Origin: Chionis minor
Lineage: Eukaryota; Chordata; Aves; Charadriiformes; Chionididae
Direction: 5' to 3'
Length of the DNA: 64,000 bases
Assembly (NCBI GenBank): GCA_013398295.1
Contig: VZSF01011126.1
Coordinates: 62,001 to 126,000, forward strand
Part shown: positions 51,757-64,000 of the stretch, one piece after another
How positions within the stretch are numbered: position 1 is the stretch's first letter
Layout: each line of letters begins with the position of its first letter
Notes under the pieces: model-generated
Databases searched by the model: none
What the model was told of the DNA's origin: nothing
The model's input: the letters and a program-made list of their open reading frames with translations, nothing else
Position numbers and translations under genes: made by a program

Positions 51757-54700
51757 CTGTTATTAAAAGGAGAAGGAAATATGAAGTATAGCCCTACAAT
51801 TCAATAATATTAAATAGCATTGTGGTTTAAAAAATTAGAATGGCAGAAATATGGAAGATGCAATAAAATTAAAAAACATTCTTGTCTATTCCCATCTCCG
51901 TGATTTCTCAGGGGTCTTTATCCTACATATAGGTGCTAACTGAATCCCAGAGAACAAGAAAACTAAAACCTCTTTTATTCATATTCCTGTACTCATGCAT
52001 AAAAGTCTGCCATATAAAGATCTACGCAGCAGATTTGTTCAGTGGTCAAATTGGTTGAAAGAGGAAGATAAAAACCAAACAATCAAAAAAACCCTTGAGT
52101 CCTACAAAGAATTCAGCCAAGAGCTGCCCACTCTCAGGAACCAGTCTTGTAGTCACAATCCAGCTCAAGCAGAGCTCACGGTGAAGGCTAAGAACCAGAA
52201 CATAGCATACATTCTGTAGTGCTAAGTTACTGCTACCTTTCTTCTTCACGGTTCAGCTGAAATGTTGAGAAATTCTGGCAATAGATTTGGAGTTTTGAGC
52301 TTTGATTTAAGGGAGTATTTAAGGAATCCGTTTCAGTTTTATTGAAGCCATAAGTTCTATGCATGTCAAAGCACTGTCCCAAAAAGAGCTGGATTTAAAA
52401 ATCCTTTTATACTTTTCCTGAGCTAAGGCCAAGATTAGGTTTTAGACCAACAGAAGCACATTTTGAGATCCTGATATACAGAATTTCTTATCCAAAATAG
52501 CACTAACCATTCTCAAGATTAGGTGTAACAAAGCTGCTTAAAGTGATGCAGCAAGCCATTGACAGAGACTGGATTGTGCGGACCTGTTGGCTTTCAGTCA
52601 CCCATTCCCTTCACTGATATTGTATACTTTCGCTCATACATCCTGCAAGATATTCTTTTTTTAGTTTATCCCTCAAGTAACTTGCTTCCTGTGAGGAAAC
52701 ACATCTCAATATTGACAGTATATGTGAGAGCCCAGATAATAAATGTTATAGATCATTAAAATACAAAATAGAAATAATGTTCTTTCTTAAGAGGTTCTAA
52801 TTTTCTCTATTCTAGTTGAGAAAAACTCATCAGCCTCAAAAATAACAATGAATTTGAGAAATGGTTATCAGCTTTTTAACGGCAAAGTGTCAGTTCACAA
52901 ACAAGCAAACTTCTTAGATGTAAGTAGGCATGAGATCAAATCACCATTCTGATCTCACTTTGCCATTTTAATAACAAGGATGACTCATTTTAGATGCTGT
53001 GACATAAAGGTCTTCCACTTTTGAAGGTAGTGCTACAGTGTCATCTCTCTGAATAAATATACTTACTTAGGATGCAAATGAGTTGCTGAAACTCTAGAGA
53101 GTGACAGGTAGAAATATGGTAACTCAGTATATGTCTACGTATTTATTCCATATTAATTATTAACTGTGTTGCAGGCAGAGTGTATATGTTTTCTCATTCT
53201 AAATTATATCCTGTTAATGAAAATTGCTTCCTCTATGCAGAATCTGTACCCCATGTGGCTTTCTAAGCCACAGATGAAGAATTCAATTAACCACAATTTG
53301 AATATGTGCCAATTATTCCACTGCTTCAAGTTATTTTGTCTAATAAGTACTTTCGTACATAAAAATATTTTGTGTGTATCTTTTGACACCAAAAATTATT
53401 TGAGGTTATATCTATACTTCCATTGCGTTGATTATGTGGCCCCCTGTATTTTGCAATGTATTTATAAACTAGCCTAATGGGTTTATATGTAACCTTCTCT
53501 AGAGGGGTTTATAAGAGCCCCTTATCATCAATGACTGTCAGGTTCTCCCTATACTATCTTTTAAAATCTTAGTAGGACTTGAAAGGCAGTTAAACTATAG
53601 ATTAGCTCACTCCATATGGATAGATTTTTCTTTCCCCACAAATTTCACATTTTCCTGTGATAGAAACAAGGTAACATGAAGTAGCATAATGTAAACAACA
53701 TCATAGGTAAACTGAATAAAGAGTTGACTTTAAATGCTATATTTCTCCTATACTTGACTATTTTAAAATTCAGTACACATGCAGCTTACATGAAAATTTC
53801 TCCTGTAATACAGACCAAAGTTTGAGGAAATTTAGTACTAAAGATGAACTCTCTAGAGGAAAACACAAACTTAAATGTAGACTCAATTTGCTTTGAGAAA
53901 CAACACTTCTGTAAGCACTGGTAATAATGAAGTCTCATTTCTTTTGGATTTAGAGTTGATCAAAAATCATAAGCAGAACTTTTCTTCCACTGTATATTTT
54001 TCTGTTATAATGGTACATTGGCTCACACTGCAGTCTTTATGTTAGCCTCTCTATTCCCATTATCCAGCTCCAAGTTTCATAAAGCCTTAGTCTCTCAAAA
54101 ATAACTGTGAAGAGTGGTTCAATGAGCAAACCAGTTCAGATGTTGCTGTGAGACATGGAGCGCACAAAGAGATATAAGTAAAAAGTAACTGCCTAATCCT
54201 CATTTCCACCAGGAAAATAGATGAAAATTACTGAAAAAAATAGATACCAAAACCTCTTTCAGAATTGAAACAATTTTGAAAGGACTGAAAGACTTTAAAA
54301 CATTTAACATGGAATTTGTACTGTTCAACTGCAATATTTAGTATCAATTTCATTAATTGTTTGAGACATTTCTCGTAAAAGATTACACTTCAAGATTATA
54401 AAGGACTGGCACCTGAGATTCTCGCAATTTTTCTGGATTCCCAAGCCATGCAATGAACTGTAGTCAGCTCAAAATATGAAAAAGATAACCTGAAGACAGG
54501 ACACATGAGCTCTGATCATCAGCCAGTGCTATCATACCATGCAGAAAGTCTGTGCTGGTCACCCACAAATTCCAGTACCCTAGTGATATCTTGATATGTG
54601 GGATCTGCAGATGTGCTATTAAAAAAAGACTGTCAGAGTTTTTCCAGAGGAAAAAAAAAGAGAGAATTTACTTCTTCATATGTTGAATTTCCAAATGAAA

Positions 54701-55644
54701 TATCTGATCCCATGTTCTGTTGCCAAACGTAATGCAGGATTACAGTGGACTTCCTTAAAAACCATGTGCTGCAAGAACTGACCCCATCCAGCATAATTCC
54801 CTGCCTCAGCACCTGTATCTCTGCTAGGTAGATGTGTTCTGGGGCTAGATCTTGATCCATGCATCTCCAATATCTGTACTCTAGCAGAGCTCTCCATTAG
54901 ACTAACCCAGGCTAGTTCACACTCTGGTCTGTCTTATCCAGATCCATGAAAAATTGCATGTGCTTCTCTATGGCAGGACTCTGATAAATCTGGTGGTTGC
55001 AGCTTTCTTTGCAGGAACTGGCATGCCTAAAACCACAGTAGAAATGAACACCACAGAAAAATAGACCGGGTCAACAAATAATGAACTAATACATTTGTTT
55101 GCCACCAGATGAAAGCTGAATTATTCAGGTCAGTGTCATATGATTTACACTACTAAAAACAACCACAGGAACAGACATCTGGAGTTTATTCCTGCTTTCA
55201 CAACCTACCTGTTAATATGTGCTACGTGCTACACACCTAAACCACGTAATGGTGAGACGCAGTGAAACACAAAATGCCAGGAGAAGAATTCTCAGACCAG
55301 GTCATATTTTAGCACCTTTTGAAAAGGCACCAACTCAAAACATTAACATGCAGATAGTTTCACTGGGACTAGTAAGATTTTTCACAAGATGAAGAGACTA
55401 AGGAGATAATTTTCAGGGCTATACCCAAACCATACCCAAACCCAGGAAGCTTTGAAAGTTCACATTTAAATGATTTCTTGATGAACTAAGTATGCAGAGA
55501 TATTTGGAGGGGGACAGGGCTCCCCTTTAGGTCCATAGGGAATTTCCCTATTTAATAAATAAACTTAAAAATAATAGAGATATTTCATACTTTTCAAATG
55601 TCAATACAGCATCATGTTGCCAGTCTTGCAGCTGCCCTGGAAAT

Positions 55645-55703
55645 TAACCTAAAACCTAACTAAATAATAAATCTAATAATAAATAAAATAAATCTAACTA
55701 ACC
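55645..55703 (+). repeat. AT-rich imperfect repeat (TAACTAAATAATAAATC type)
   Basis: Irregular repeats of AATAAATCTAA and CTAAC words in the long INSC intron. Low complexity. Confidence 0.6.
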
Positions 55704-58374
55704 CCCTCTATTTCTTTTGCAAAATAAGTTAACTGATAGTAAACACCTCTCTGTAGTGAAAATATCATCTATTATTATAAAATTGGCAGTGTTGATCTCG
55801 TTGGTTACTCTAATAAACAAAATATATTTTTATAATTTGAAAAGCATATTTGGTTCCACATAGTTTCCTTCCACTCACCCAGCCTTTCACACATACTGAA
55901 TTTATGAATGACGAAGGTTCCTTTTCAGTTCTGTAGTCTGCTTTGCACTGAACCATAGGGATTTCAGTTGTCAAGAGTGATTTAAATTTGAGAAACCATG
56001 GTTAATTCGGAGCCTTTAGAATAGTTTTGTTCAAAACCTCTGGAGGAACAACAGTTACTTTGGAAATTCTCTTGCTAAATAAATGTAAGCACTGACACTA
56101 TAATAACACTTTATTCTAAGTAACTACCAGTGACTAATACTTGTTAACCAGTGCACAAAAGTACTGAATGTTTGTTGCAGGAGTGAAAACTAGATGAAAA
56201 TACTTTGTTATAAACTAAGATACATACACTGAGTGTCTAAATCTCAAATGCTTTAGGTAACAAAGAGGTTTAAACCTAAAGAGCACAAAAGAAACTGAAG
56301 GTTTCATTGATAACTTTCCCTGGACAAGAGACTTAAGGTGATCTAAAAGTGTTTCTCATTACTCAAACAAGCTACTTGGGAAGAAAGATGCAATCAGATT
56401 TGGAGATGAAAGCACACATTTCAGCCTGTTAAAGGGCCATTATGTTCCACATTTGAGCGTTACTTAACTCAGTTGGGGGAAGAGGAGGTGTCGATAGGCC
56501 TTTCTGTCACCTGACTGGAAGAGGCAAACATCCCATAAAATAATAATCGCAATTAAAGACAGGATCTACTTACAAAGTCTAGGTTTTCTCTGAAACTGTG
56601 ACAGGGAACTATAATCTTGGGATGCTGAAGCAGAACAACAGAGACTAAAACTAAACAAATCTTACCCTTTGGAATGAAGGACATATTTACTACTTTATTA
56701 TTTACTTTACCTCATATTACTGACTAACCTAACTAAGGAATAGTCGTAATAACCAGATTCTCACATGTTTTGTTTCCAATAAGCACATAGGAAATGCATC
56801 CTACATAGATCACATGGTGAATGGGCCTATGCCATGAACTCTATGACTCATGACTCTAAATAGTGATGGAGCTCGAATGTGTCTCCTCCCTCATTTCAAA
56901 GGCCACGGTTTTCTGTCTTTCAGATGAAAATCCAGGGGAAAAAACACCATCCCTCGGACTTCCTTCATGGTATTAAAGAGCTTCTTAGATTTTGAAACTG
57001 ACTCAATCAACCAAAGACACCTAAGATATTTGGTCTCCCTAGAGCAGAGCATAGTTTGGCCTAAGCCAATGCATGGTTGTAGGAAACAACTTTGCTTGTC
57101 TAGCTAGTCTAATTGGAATCAGGGTTTGAGTATGTGGGAGGAAACTTAATTACTCCGATTTTAGAGGAGGCAGAAAGTGCAGAGAAGTAGTTCAACTGCC
57201 ACTAACTCAAGCAGAGAGGTCAGAAAGTAATTTGTGGTGCCTATCCTAGAAGGTAATAATTTTCTGCTTGAGGAGGAAAAAGAAACAAGAAACTGTGATC
57301 TGTAGAAACACTGTTTATGAGCTCACCTGCTCAGAATGAAGGCTGAAGTCACAACCTTCACCTAGGCAGTTATTCTGTTTTGGAAAAAAAGATCAGTGGC
57401 AAAACTCAGAGGCTGTTGGAAATCTGCTATCTCATTTCCTGAAGGACTGACGACAAAAAGATGACAAACGCAGCAAAACGCATACATAACCATCTCTGTC
57501 TTACAACTTTATGATTGGTACAGCCTGCAGCAAAGTCTCTTGTTTATACTTTCTGCAGTAAACAGCCCAGCACCAGCCTGATTGTAGTGTGAACCTGGCA
57601 GGCACGGGTAGAAAATAAAAACTGCAATGAATTGTGCTGACATACCATGTTTCCTCCAGAGCGACTTTACACTGAGTAAGGGCAATCTCTGCCCAACTTT
57701 ACAGATGATTAAACAAAAATGCAGAGAAGTTAAATTGCTTCTTCAAAATCAGAGCAGCAGCAATCTTAGGAATTGATCCCAGGAATAAAAACCTCGCCAC
57801 ACTAAGCTAGCAAAGGACATCAGAGTTCTTCAGCTGAGCTGAGATTTTACTTTTAAAACTGAACCTCTTGCTTTGCAAGTTGGAGCACATTGTCTTATCC
57901 TGAATCAAATCTAAATGTGAAAGGCAGAACTGTAACTAAACAGACATTCTGTGTCAAAAAGCTTTAGTGTGTAAGAGGGAGAGTCAGTGTTGAACCCTTG
58001 AAATATAACAATCTATAACATTGACTACATAATGCCAGTCAATACTGTTACTTGTATTTTTTATATTGTTGAAATGTATATGCAAAGACAGAGATAAACA
58101 GTTAAAAAGAAAGAAAGGATAACAGGGAAATTACTGCAGTCTTACAGAGAAAACTAGTTAGGATATCAATGATAAAACGGTATGGTTAAAGTCAGATACA
58201 GTCAGGTAAATTTTGGCCTAATTTTAATTTTTGCATCTATTACTGCAGTCTTGCTTCTTGTTTCATTTTGTAAGGTTTTTTAAATTATTATGTAATTTAT
58301 CACCTCTCTTTCTAGCTATATTAGTTGAAAACATGTTTTCTCAGTGTGATCTAGTCAATACTGGAAAGGATCAC

Positions 58375-59072
58375 ACAGCTCTGGAAAGCAGCTCTGCAGA
58401 GAGGGACCTGGGAGTCCTGGCGCACAACAAGATGACCAGGAGCCAGCAATGTGCCCTTGTGGCCCAGAAGGCCAATGGTGTCCTGGGGAGCATTAAAAAG
58501 AGCATGGCCAGCAGGTCGAGGGAGGTCACCCTCCCCCTCTACTCTGCCCTGGTGAGGCCACATCTGGAGTACTGTGTCCAGTTCTGGGCTTCCCAGTTCA
58601 AGCAAGACAGGGAACTACTACTGGAGAGAGTCCAGCAGAGGGCTACAAAGATGATCAAGGCAATGGAGCACCTCTCTTATGAGGAAAATATAAGAGACCC
58701 GGGTCTGTTTAGCCTGGAGAAGACTGAGAAGGGATCTCATCAATGCTTGTAAATATCTAAAGGGCAGGTGTCAAGAGGATGGGGCCAGGCTCTTTTGAGT
58801 GGGGCCCAGCAACAGGACAATGGGCAACAGGCACAAACTGGAACACAGGAAATTCCATCTTAACATGAGGAAAAACTTCTTTACTTTGAGGGTGGCAGCA
58901 CTGGAACAGGCTGCTAAAAAGGGTTGTGGCATCTCCATCTCTGGAGATACTCAAAACCCGCCTGGAGGCACTCTTGTCCATCCTGCTCTAGGTGACCCTG
59001 CTTTGGCAGAGGCATTGGACTAGATGATCTCCAAAGGTCTGTTCCAACCCTTACCATTCTGTGATTCTGTGA
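58375..59072 (+). mobile_element. CR1 LINE, 5'-truncated, 3' end of ORF2 plus 3' UTR
   Basis: About 700 bp of a chicken-repeat-1 type LINE in the plus orientation, opposite to the INSC gene whose intron it occupies. From about 58390 it encodes the C-terminal tail of the CR1 ORF2 reverse-transcriptase protein, with the typical motifs [40 protein letters not shown] and EYCVQFWA. A small deletion near 58725, just after the block FSLEK, shifts the frame, and a later in-frame stop follows, so it is dead. It ends in the diagnostic repeated octamer ATTCTGTG (59057-59072). CR1 copies are nearly always truncated at the 5' end by incomplete reverse transcription, as here. I see no target-site duplication. 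Confidence 0.95.
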
Positions 59073-59079
59073 ATTTTAG

Positions 59080-59112
59080 TGTATAGTTTACTATACAGTT
59101 CCACTATACAGT
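59080..59112. repeat. Small palindrome and repeat next to the CR1 3' end
   Basis: TGTATAGT-TT-ACTATACA (59080-59097) is a perfect 8-bp inverted repeat. The decamer ACTATACAGT occurs twice, at 59090-59099 and 59103-59112. It begins eight bases after the end of the CR1 insertion. Confidence 0.6.
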
Positions 59113-62100
59113 GAACCACAGTTCACTGCCAGATCACTGAGAGGGAAGGCAATTCTAACCACACATCTAATAATCATTATACTAACGTCAGAGCTGGATA
59201 TTAACGGAGAAGCATGCAAGAAAACTGTGCAGATACCCTTTTATGACCTAGTTGTCCTTATGTAAAGGCTTTGGGTTGCATTCTTACCTGCAGTATGTAA
59301 ATCTACAAAAGTGTGTTGAAGTGCAGAAAGGACGTGTAAGCATGCAATTGAACCATTTGGCACTGTTAAATATTACTTGCAGGAGATCTGGAAAACAATT
59401 TTCAAGAACTAGACAGGAAGCTTAGGTCTACTGAAGTCAGACCTGACAGAGGCAGACTACCAAGCTTTGTTCCTAACCCCATCGCATACCATAGGTCACT
59501 GAATCATAGGTTACCCACATGCATTTCTTTTCTGGGAAAGACCAGCTGATGGCTCAGCAGTGGAAGGGGTATTCCTCTTCTGGTCCAACCAGGAAAGGGA
59601 GGACCCCCTTCCATACTTATTTTGCTCCAAGAAGAGGGCTTTAAAAAAGACTTCATCAACTGCCTTCCCCCTGACTAGTGTTGTTTTTGTCTAGTACTTG
59701 TCAGATGTAAAGAAGACAGGCACCTGACACGGGCTGCACTACTCAAACTCTACTTCAGGCTCCCTGTTCTTTTTAGCCCATACTGCCTTCCATACATACA
59801 TGAAAATTTGGACAGCAATTTAACAAAATGGAGTCTACAATCCCGTCATCTTCATGACAACAAGCAGGAAAAAAAAAACAGTTTGCAAGCAGTAATAAAT
59901 TCCCTAGTATTCAAGAAACTGAGATTGACAAGTAGTACTGCAAGTTGCTTTCACGCAGGTGGGGATTTTCAAAAGAAATATAAAAGACCAGTTAATGTTC
60001 TTCTCATTAAAAACACTGCTCTCAATGTCTTTCACTGGCTGTTAGGCAACATTTAAAAATCACACCTTCATTTTGTTAAAGTTACATCTCTGTCTGCTCT
60101 ACAATTGACCCTATAATCTCCCATGAAAGAGAAAAAAGGTGGGGAAAGGCAGCAAAAGGAAAACACAAATGCCCTGAAAAAAATTGGAAGACCAGAGAAA
60201 AGGATCTGGAACCTAGAAGAAGAATAAATAGTAATAAGGTCTTCAAATCTTAAATGAGACAGAAGGTCTTAGCTTCAGAGCCTGCAGCATTTCTCCCAAA
60301 CACCAAGAAAACAGGAAAGAATTTGGCAGAAAAAAAGCAGCAACCGTTTCCATTTTCTCCTTCCAACTTACAAGCCTTTCTCCACCTCATATATTTTTGA
60401 AACATAATTCACTGACTTTAGACCTAGAAATAACCACTTCAAAACCGATGTGTTCACTGCACATTAATTCTTTGTCTGCCTAAATAACAGAAGGTCAGAA
60501 GCTGTTAGACTGTACCTCCACAACTTCACAGGTAAGGTGAGAATACTAGCAACACTGAAGAGACAAGTGGGAATGCAGAGAGAAAAATTTTATTATACAT
60601 AAACGTACTGTGCACAAACATACATATTTCATATTTTTCTATGTAGAGTCTAAAACGATAGTTAAAGATGGCTCTGAATGATAAGGGTTTTGGCTAAACC
60701 CTTCTGACAGTTCTTGAACTCCATTAAGACATCTGACTGTATACTACACTGCTGAATTTAGGCAGGAAGCCTTCTGAAAGAATATTTTGATGGTCTTTTG
60801 AAGTGAAAAACCTGATATCCAGAAAATAAGTATCTGCAGCAAGAAAAGGAACATGGCACATTCACATTCATTTTGACCCAAACCTAGAGGCTAAGGCATC
60901 TGGAAATTATCGCTTTATTTAATGACTCTTATACAAAGTATTTTGTTATAAAACTAAGCAATCTCCATGTAATACTGCAGGTTACAGAATAAATACATGC
61001 TTCTATAAAGTGGGCAATGATTACCTTGTTTACCATTAAGTCCAGCACTCAATTCTAGATTTCTTACCTGACCTAATCTAACGCTGCCTGGGAAATGAAA
61101 GAGAAAGGAGGCTGGTTTTCAGATAGTGAAGGCAGGAAAAGCTTGTTACCATTTTCACAAAAAAGCTTTTCAGAAGTCAAAAGACAGAACACTTTTAGAG
61201 GTGCTTGAGCAGAAAAATACTTTTTGCAGGCAACACACAATGCATTCCACATCCAGCTCCCGGCAGAAAGTTACTTATTTATACTGTCATGGAGGGTAAT
61301 AACTAGTCAGTGCTAGCTGTCCTTAGAAAGGTCGTATAGAAGGACATACCATGACTTTAAGGTGAGATATAATGGCACAAATGAAAACAAAACTCGCTGT
61401 TCCTTACTTGTATTTCAGCCATCTTTCTCACATTGTTGGCTTACAGTGTGCATGCTTCGGTCTATTTTAGCAAACGACAGTTTTCTTAAATCAGCAGTAA
61501 TGCTAAAGTAGTAATGTATTTAGAAATACAGAGCAGTTTTCAACAGGATAACTGTATTAGTTAAAGCTCTGTGTGAAAAACAGGGCATTTGACGGGCTCT
61601 TTTATAACATTTTTTGACAATTAGCCCCTCTTTCATTGTATTTGCTATGAATCTTATTCTTACTTTAACTGTTTCAACATTTAGTATAGCTTAATTTAAA
61701 TTCATCTGTTTTACAAGCTGGAATGACTTGATCATTCAGAATGGATATTAGTCCATAAAAATGTATTCCACAGTGGATGCATATTCCAAAATAAAACCCT
61801 GAATCAAAACATTTCCAAAGCTACTCAACTTTAATCTGTGTGTCTTTAGGCAAATGTCTACTGGCTTGGACATAATAATATATATAACAGGAAAAGTTAG
61901 TAACTACATTACTAGTATATTACTTGGACCTAAAAGGAATTAAAGTATATATATCAAAAGCCAAAATGGCAATTTAGAATACCCCTATAAAATATAGTAT
62001 TTTAGTGTTGTTTTTCTCTCTAGCTGAGTCTGTTTTCCTCATTGCAACAACTAGGCACAGAGTAAATTAAAAAGCAAAATATTCCATAAAACTGTCATAT

Positions 62101-63600
62101 TTGGCAGACACCCTTCTCCCCCTCCCCCCAAAACACTGAAACAAGTAACCTTTTGAAAGATAAGCAATCTACTCAAACACACACTTGTCCAGGAATTCAA
62201 AGGAAGACATCTTCAGGCTGTTGCATTACCAAAACTGCTTGACTAGCAACACTGACAGCTCTTAAAGAAAAGATGAGCAGCACTCAGATTCCACCTGAGC
62301 ATCAGGTGCTCAGTAGCAGAACAATACAAGGCAGGATTTCATAGTCCCCATTTCTGCAGAAATAACAAGGAGTCAGCTCAGAAACTTACTGCAGCACACC
62401 GCAGAAAACATCATGTGTTTCTGATCTAGTTTTTCATTCCAAGAAACGGGCTATTGGGGATGAAATCTCCTCAATTCTTGGAAGGAAGCCGTTCAGTTCT
62501 CTGTTCCTCTAGCTAATGAGATGTCCTGCAAGCTGCAAAAGGCCTGGAACTAGTCTGTTAGGTAATAAAGTCATACATATTTCTTTAAATGTCTGTCTCA
62601 CTCATACAAAGAAGGGGCTTGCTATGCTACCCACAGAGCAAACTGCAAATTCACAGCTGACCGCAGAATTAAGATGAGGGCATAAATAAATAAGGAAATC
62701 AAAACTATGGGAGCGTACAGAAAAAATAAAAAAAGAACATGAAGAATTGTATATACGTAATAATAGTATACAGCCATATAAAACACTACAGCTGATTTCC
62801 TTGACTTTGCCCAAAGAGCAATATACTAATTACAGCTTAACTCCATCTTTTCATAAACACTTGTGAGCTGGAAAACTATGGAGTACTCTTCATATAAGCT
62901 AAAGCAGCCCTAGTAACACATCTAGAACAGAAATAATCCTTTTCTAAGGTCCCCTGTGCCTTGATTTCCGTGTCCCGTCTCCTGTTGAAGGGTACACAGA
63001 GTTTTCTGTGGCAGTGCTACCATAGTCTACCAAGTCTACCATAGACCATCTTTTGGCTGCTTCAGAGGTGGGAAGGGGATGGGCTTGTGAGGTCTGAATC
63101 ATGGGCTTTTAGTTGTATTCACAATGTCTCATCAACAGAAGTAGGTTAACAGAGCTGACTAGCAACCTTCATCCCTTAGTAATAGCTACAGAAACCCTCA
63201 AGCCTCATACTTTTTGCTCTGCTGAGGCAAAATTCATCAACAAAAAATTCTCTGCAACTGAGATGCCAAATAAGCAGTGCCTCTGCAGCACTTCCGTTGC
63301 CTGGCAGTACCTGAGAGTAACAAATGAATTCCCTCTGACCTCATCTGTGCGTTAGTACAAACCTCAAATTTTCTGTGCCTCTACTAAAAAAAATGGTGAA
63401 AAAGAAAGGGAAATCCAAAAGTACATCAGTGGTATTTGCCAGTAAAATTTGCAAACCGTCTACCACGCAGTTAGGACTTCATCCAAAGCCCACCGACGTC
63501 AATGGGCTGAGGATCAGATCCTTAGTCAGCTTTTGGAGCTCATTCATCTTTGAGCTGAGAATTATATATTTAGGCTGCAGTCTCCATATATATCTTATTT

Positions 63601-63720
63601 GCCTCAAAGCTCTGTCCAGTCATTTTGAATACCTCCAAAGATGGAGATTCCACAGCCCTTCTGGACCTCTGTGTCACTGTTTGGCTGTCTTCATGACAAC
63701 AAAAAAATTCTAGTATCTTA
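63601..63720 (-). mobile_element. Old, diverged CR1 3' fragment
   Basis: Recognisable but eroded CR1 in minus orientation. The stretch CCTCAAAGCTCTGTCCAG, then TTTGAATACCTCCAAAGATG and GAGATTCCACAGCCC, corresponds block for block to the CR1 3' region seen at 9768-10455, with many substitutions. A remnant of the AAAAAATTCT block follows near 63700-63711. It lies 240 bp inside the INSC intron downstream of the exon at 63959. It is older than the other copies judging by divergence. Confidence 0.75.
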
Positions 63721-63958
63721 GAAATATGGAACTTCACTTTTTTCTTTTTTTTTTTCCTTTTCAAAATCACATTAAAAGCTGTCATATTTCATAAAGCTCA
63801 TAATAAAAAGGAACAGAAGAAGATAAAGAGCCATATATTGAAAAGAACCAAGAGCAGAAGCAACTTAGATTTGACTATGTCAAAACAAACATAGACCTGA
63901 AACATGTTGACTTTCACACAAATGTGCTGAGACAACATCTTGCCGAGAAACCACTCAC

Positions 63959-64000
63959 CTGATCTCGGGAATATGGAGTATCCACCATGTGTTTGTCTGA
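63959..64000 (-). CDS. INSC: INSC coding exon, fifth from the 3' end (partial at window edge)
   Basis: Read on the minus strand this gives SDKHMVDTPYSRDQ, followed at once by a GTGAGT splice donor (complement of 63953-63958). It matches the end of the INSC exon that I recall in human as ...CSDKQRVDTPYTRDQ, just before the segment VTILANMS that the next exon here encodes. INSC is a cytoplasmic/cortical adaptor whose armadillo-type helical repeats make up most of its C-terminal half. This exon is a linker between two such repeats. Fourteen whole codons are visible, the intron after it is phase 0, and the exon continues beyond position 64000. The call is secure because the next four exons follow in order and in frame. 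Confidence 0.9.

Larger units (their letters stand above)
51757..63958 (-). other. INSC: INSC intron (12.2 kb, phase 0)
   Basis: Bounded by the GTGAGT donor next to the exon at 63959 and the ACAG acceptor next to the exon at 51756. It contains a CR1 fragment lying opposite to the gene (about 58375-59072), an older CR1 piece in the gene's own orientation (about 63601-63720), an AT-rich TAA/TCTAA tract (55645-55703) and otherwise unremarkable AT-rich sequence. I looked for further INSC exons here and saw none. None is needed, because the flanking exons join exactly at the point where they do in the known protein. Confidence 0.85.

Noticed and set aside
51995..52219. 74-codon plus-strand frame rich in charged residues inside the INSC intron
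   Set aside because: It lies opposite to the gene, has no homology that I recognise and no splice sites that would join it to anything.
58231..58390. Start codon and N-terminal part of the 173-codon frame over the CR1
   Set aside because: The first 40 or so codons lie in unrelated AT-rich sequence before the CR1; only the later part is real ORF2 remnant.
63375..63713. 112-codon plus-strand open frame
   Set aside because: Much of it overlaps an eroded CR1 fragment read in the wrong orientation.
1..64000. CRISPR arrays, phage genes, operons, tRNA or rRNA genes
   Set aside because: No regularly spaced repeats, no bacterial-style gene packing and no cloverleaf or rRNA core sequence were found. 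The window is vertebrate nuclear DNA.

Overview
This is a piece of a vertebrate nuclear genome, most likely a bird. It contains several copies of the CR1 retrotransposon family with the 3' end typical of birds and other sauropsids, is AT-rich, has no long open frames, and its one recognisable gene is split into small exons by introns with standard GT/AG ends. There are no bacterial or plasmid features, no CRISPR array and no recognisable tRNA or rRNA gene.

The right-hand third (about 46.4-64.0 kb) holds the 3' part of one protein gene on the minus strand. Its five last coding exons (63959-64000, cut by the window edge; 51690-51756; 49237-49392; 48521-48597; 46403-46531) join in frame with intron phases 0, 1, 1 and 0. 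They give the C-terminal 156 residues of a protein I recognise as INSC (protein inscuteable homolog), ending in NMEESFV and a stop. INSC is the adaptor that links the PAR3 polarity complex to LGN (GPSM2) and orients the mitotic spindle. The introns hold two CR1 fragments and no other gene.

The left 46 kb, downstream of INSC, has no gene that I can support. In human the next gene after INSC is SOX6, across a long gene-poor interval, so this stretch is probably the bird version of that interval (inference from remembered synteny). It contains two CR1 3' fragments (9768-10455 and 39358-39470), an older palindromic repeat (about 9529-9700), low-complexity tracts, a short GC-rich island (about 20.08-20.26 kb) and AT-rich stretches that look like regulatory DNA.

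Three things stand out. First, two diverged copies of a roughly 185-bp noncoding element lie 1.46 kb apart in the same orientation (20648-20829 and 22105-22296). They share long identical blocks, and this is the best candidate here for an undescribed functional noncoding pair. Second, an exact 215-bp duplication on either side of a single N (9815-10029 and 10031-10245) is almost certainly an unmerged assembly overlap. Third, a perfect 12-bp palindrome centred on CACGTG (13103-13114) sits in a dense cluster of small repeats.
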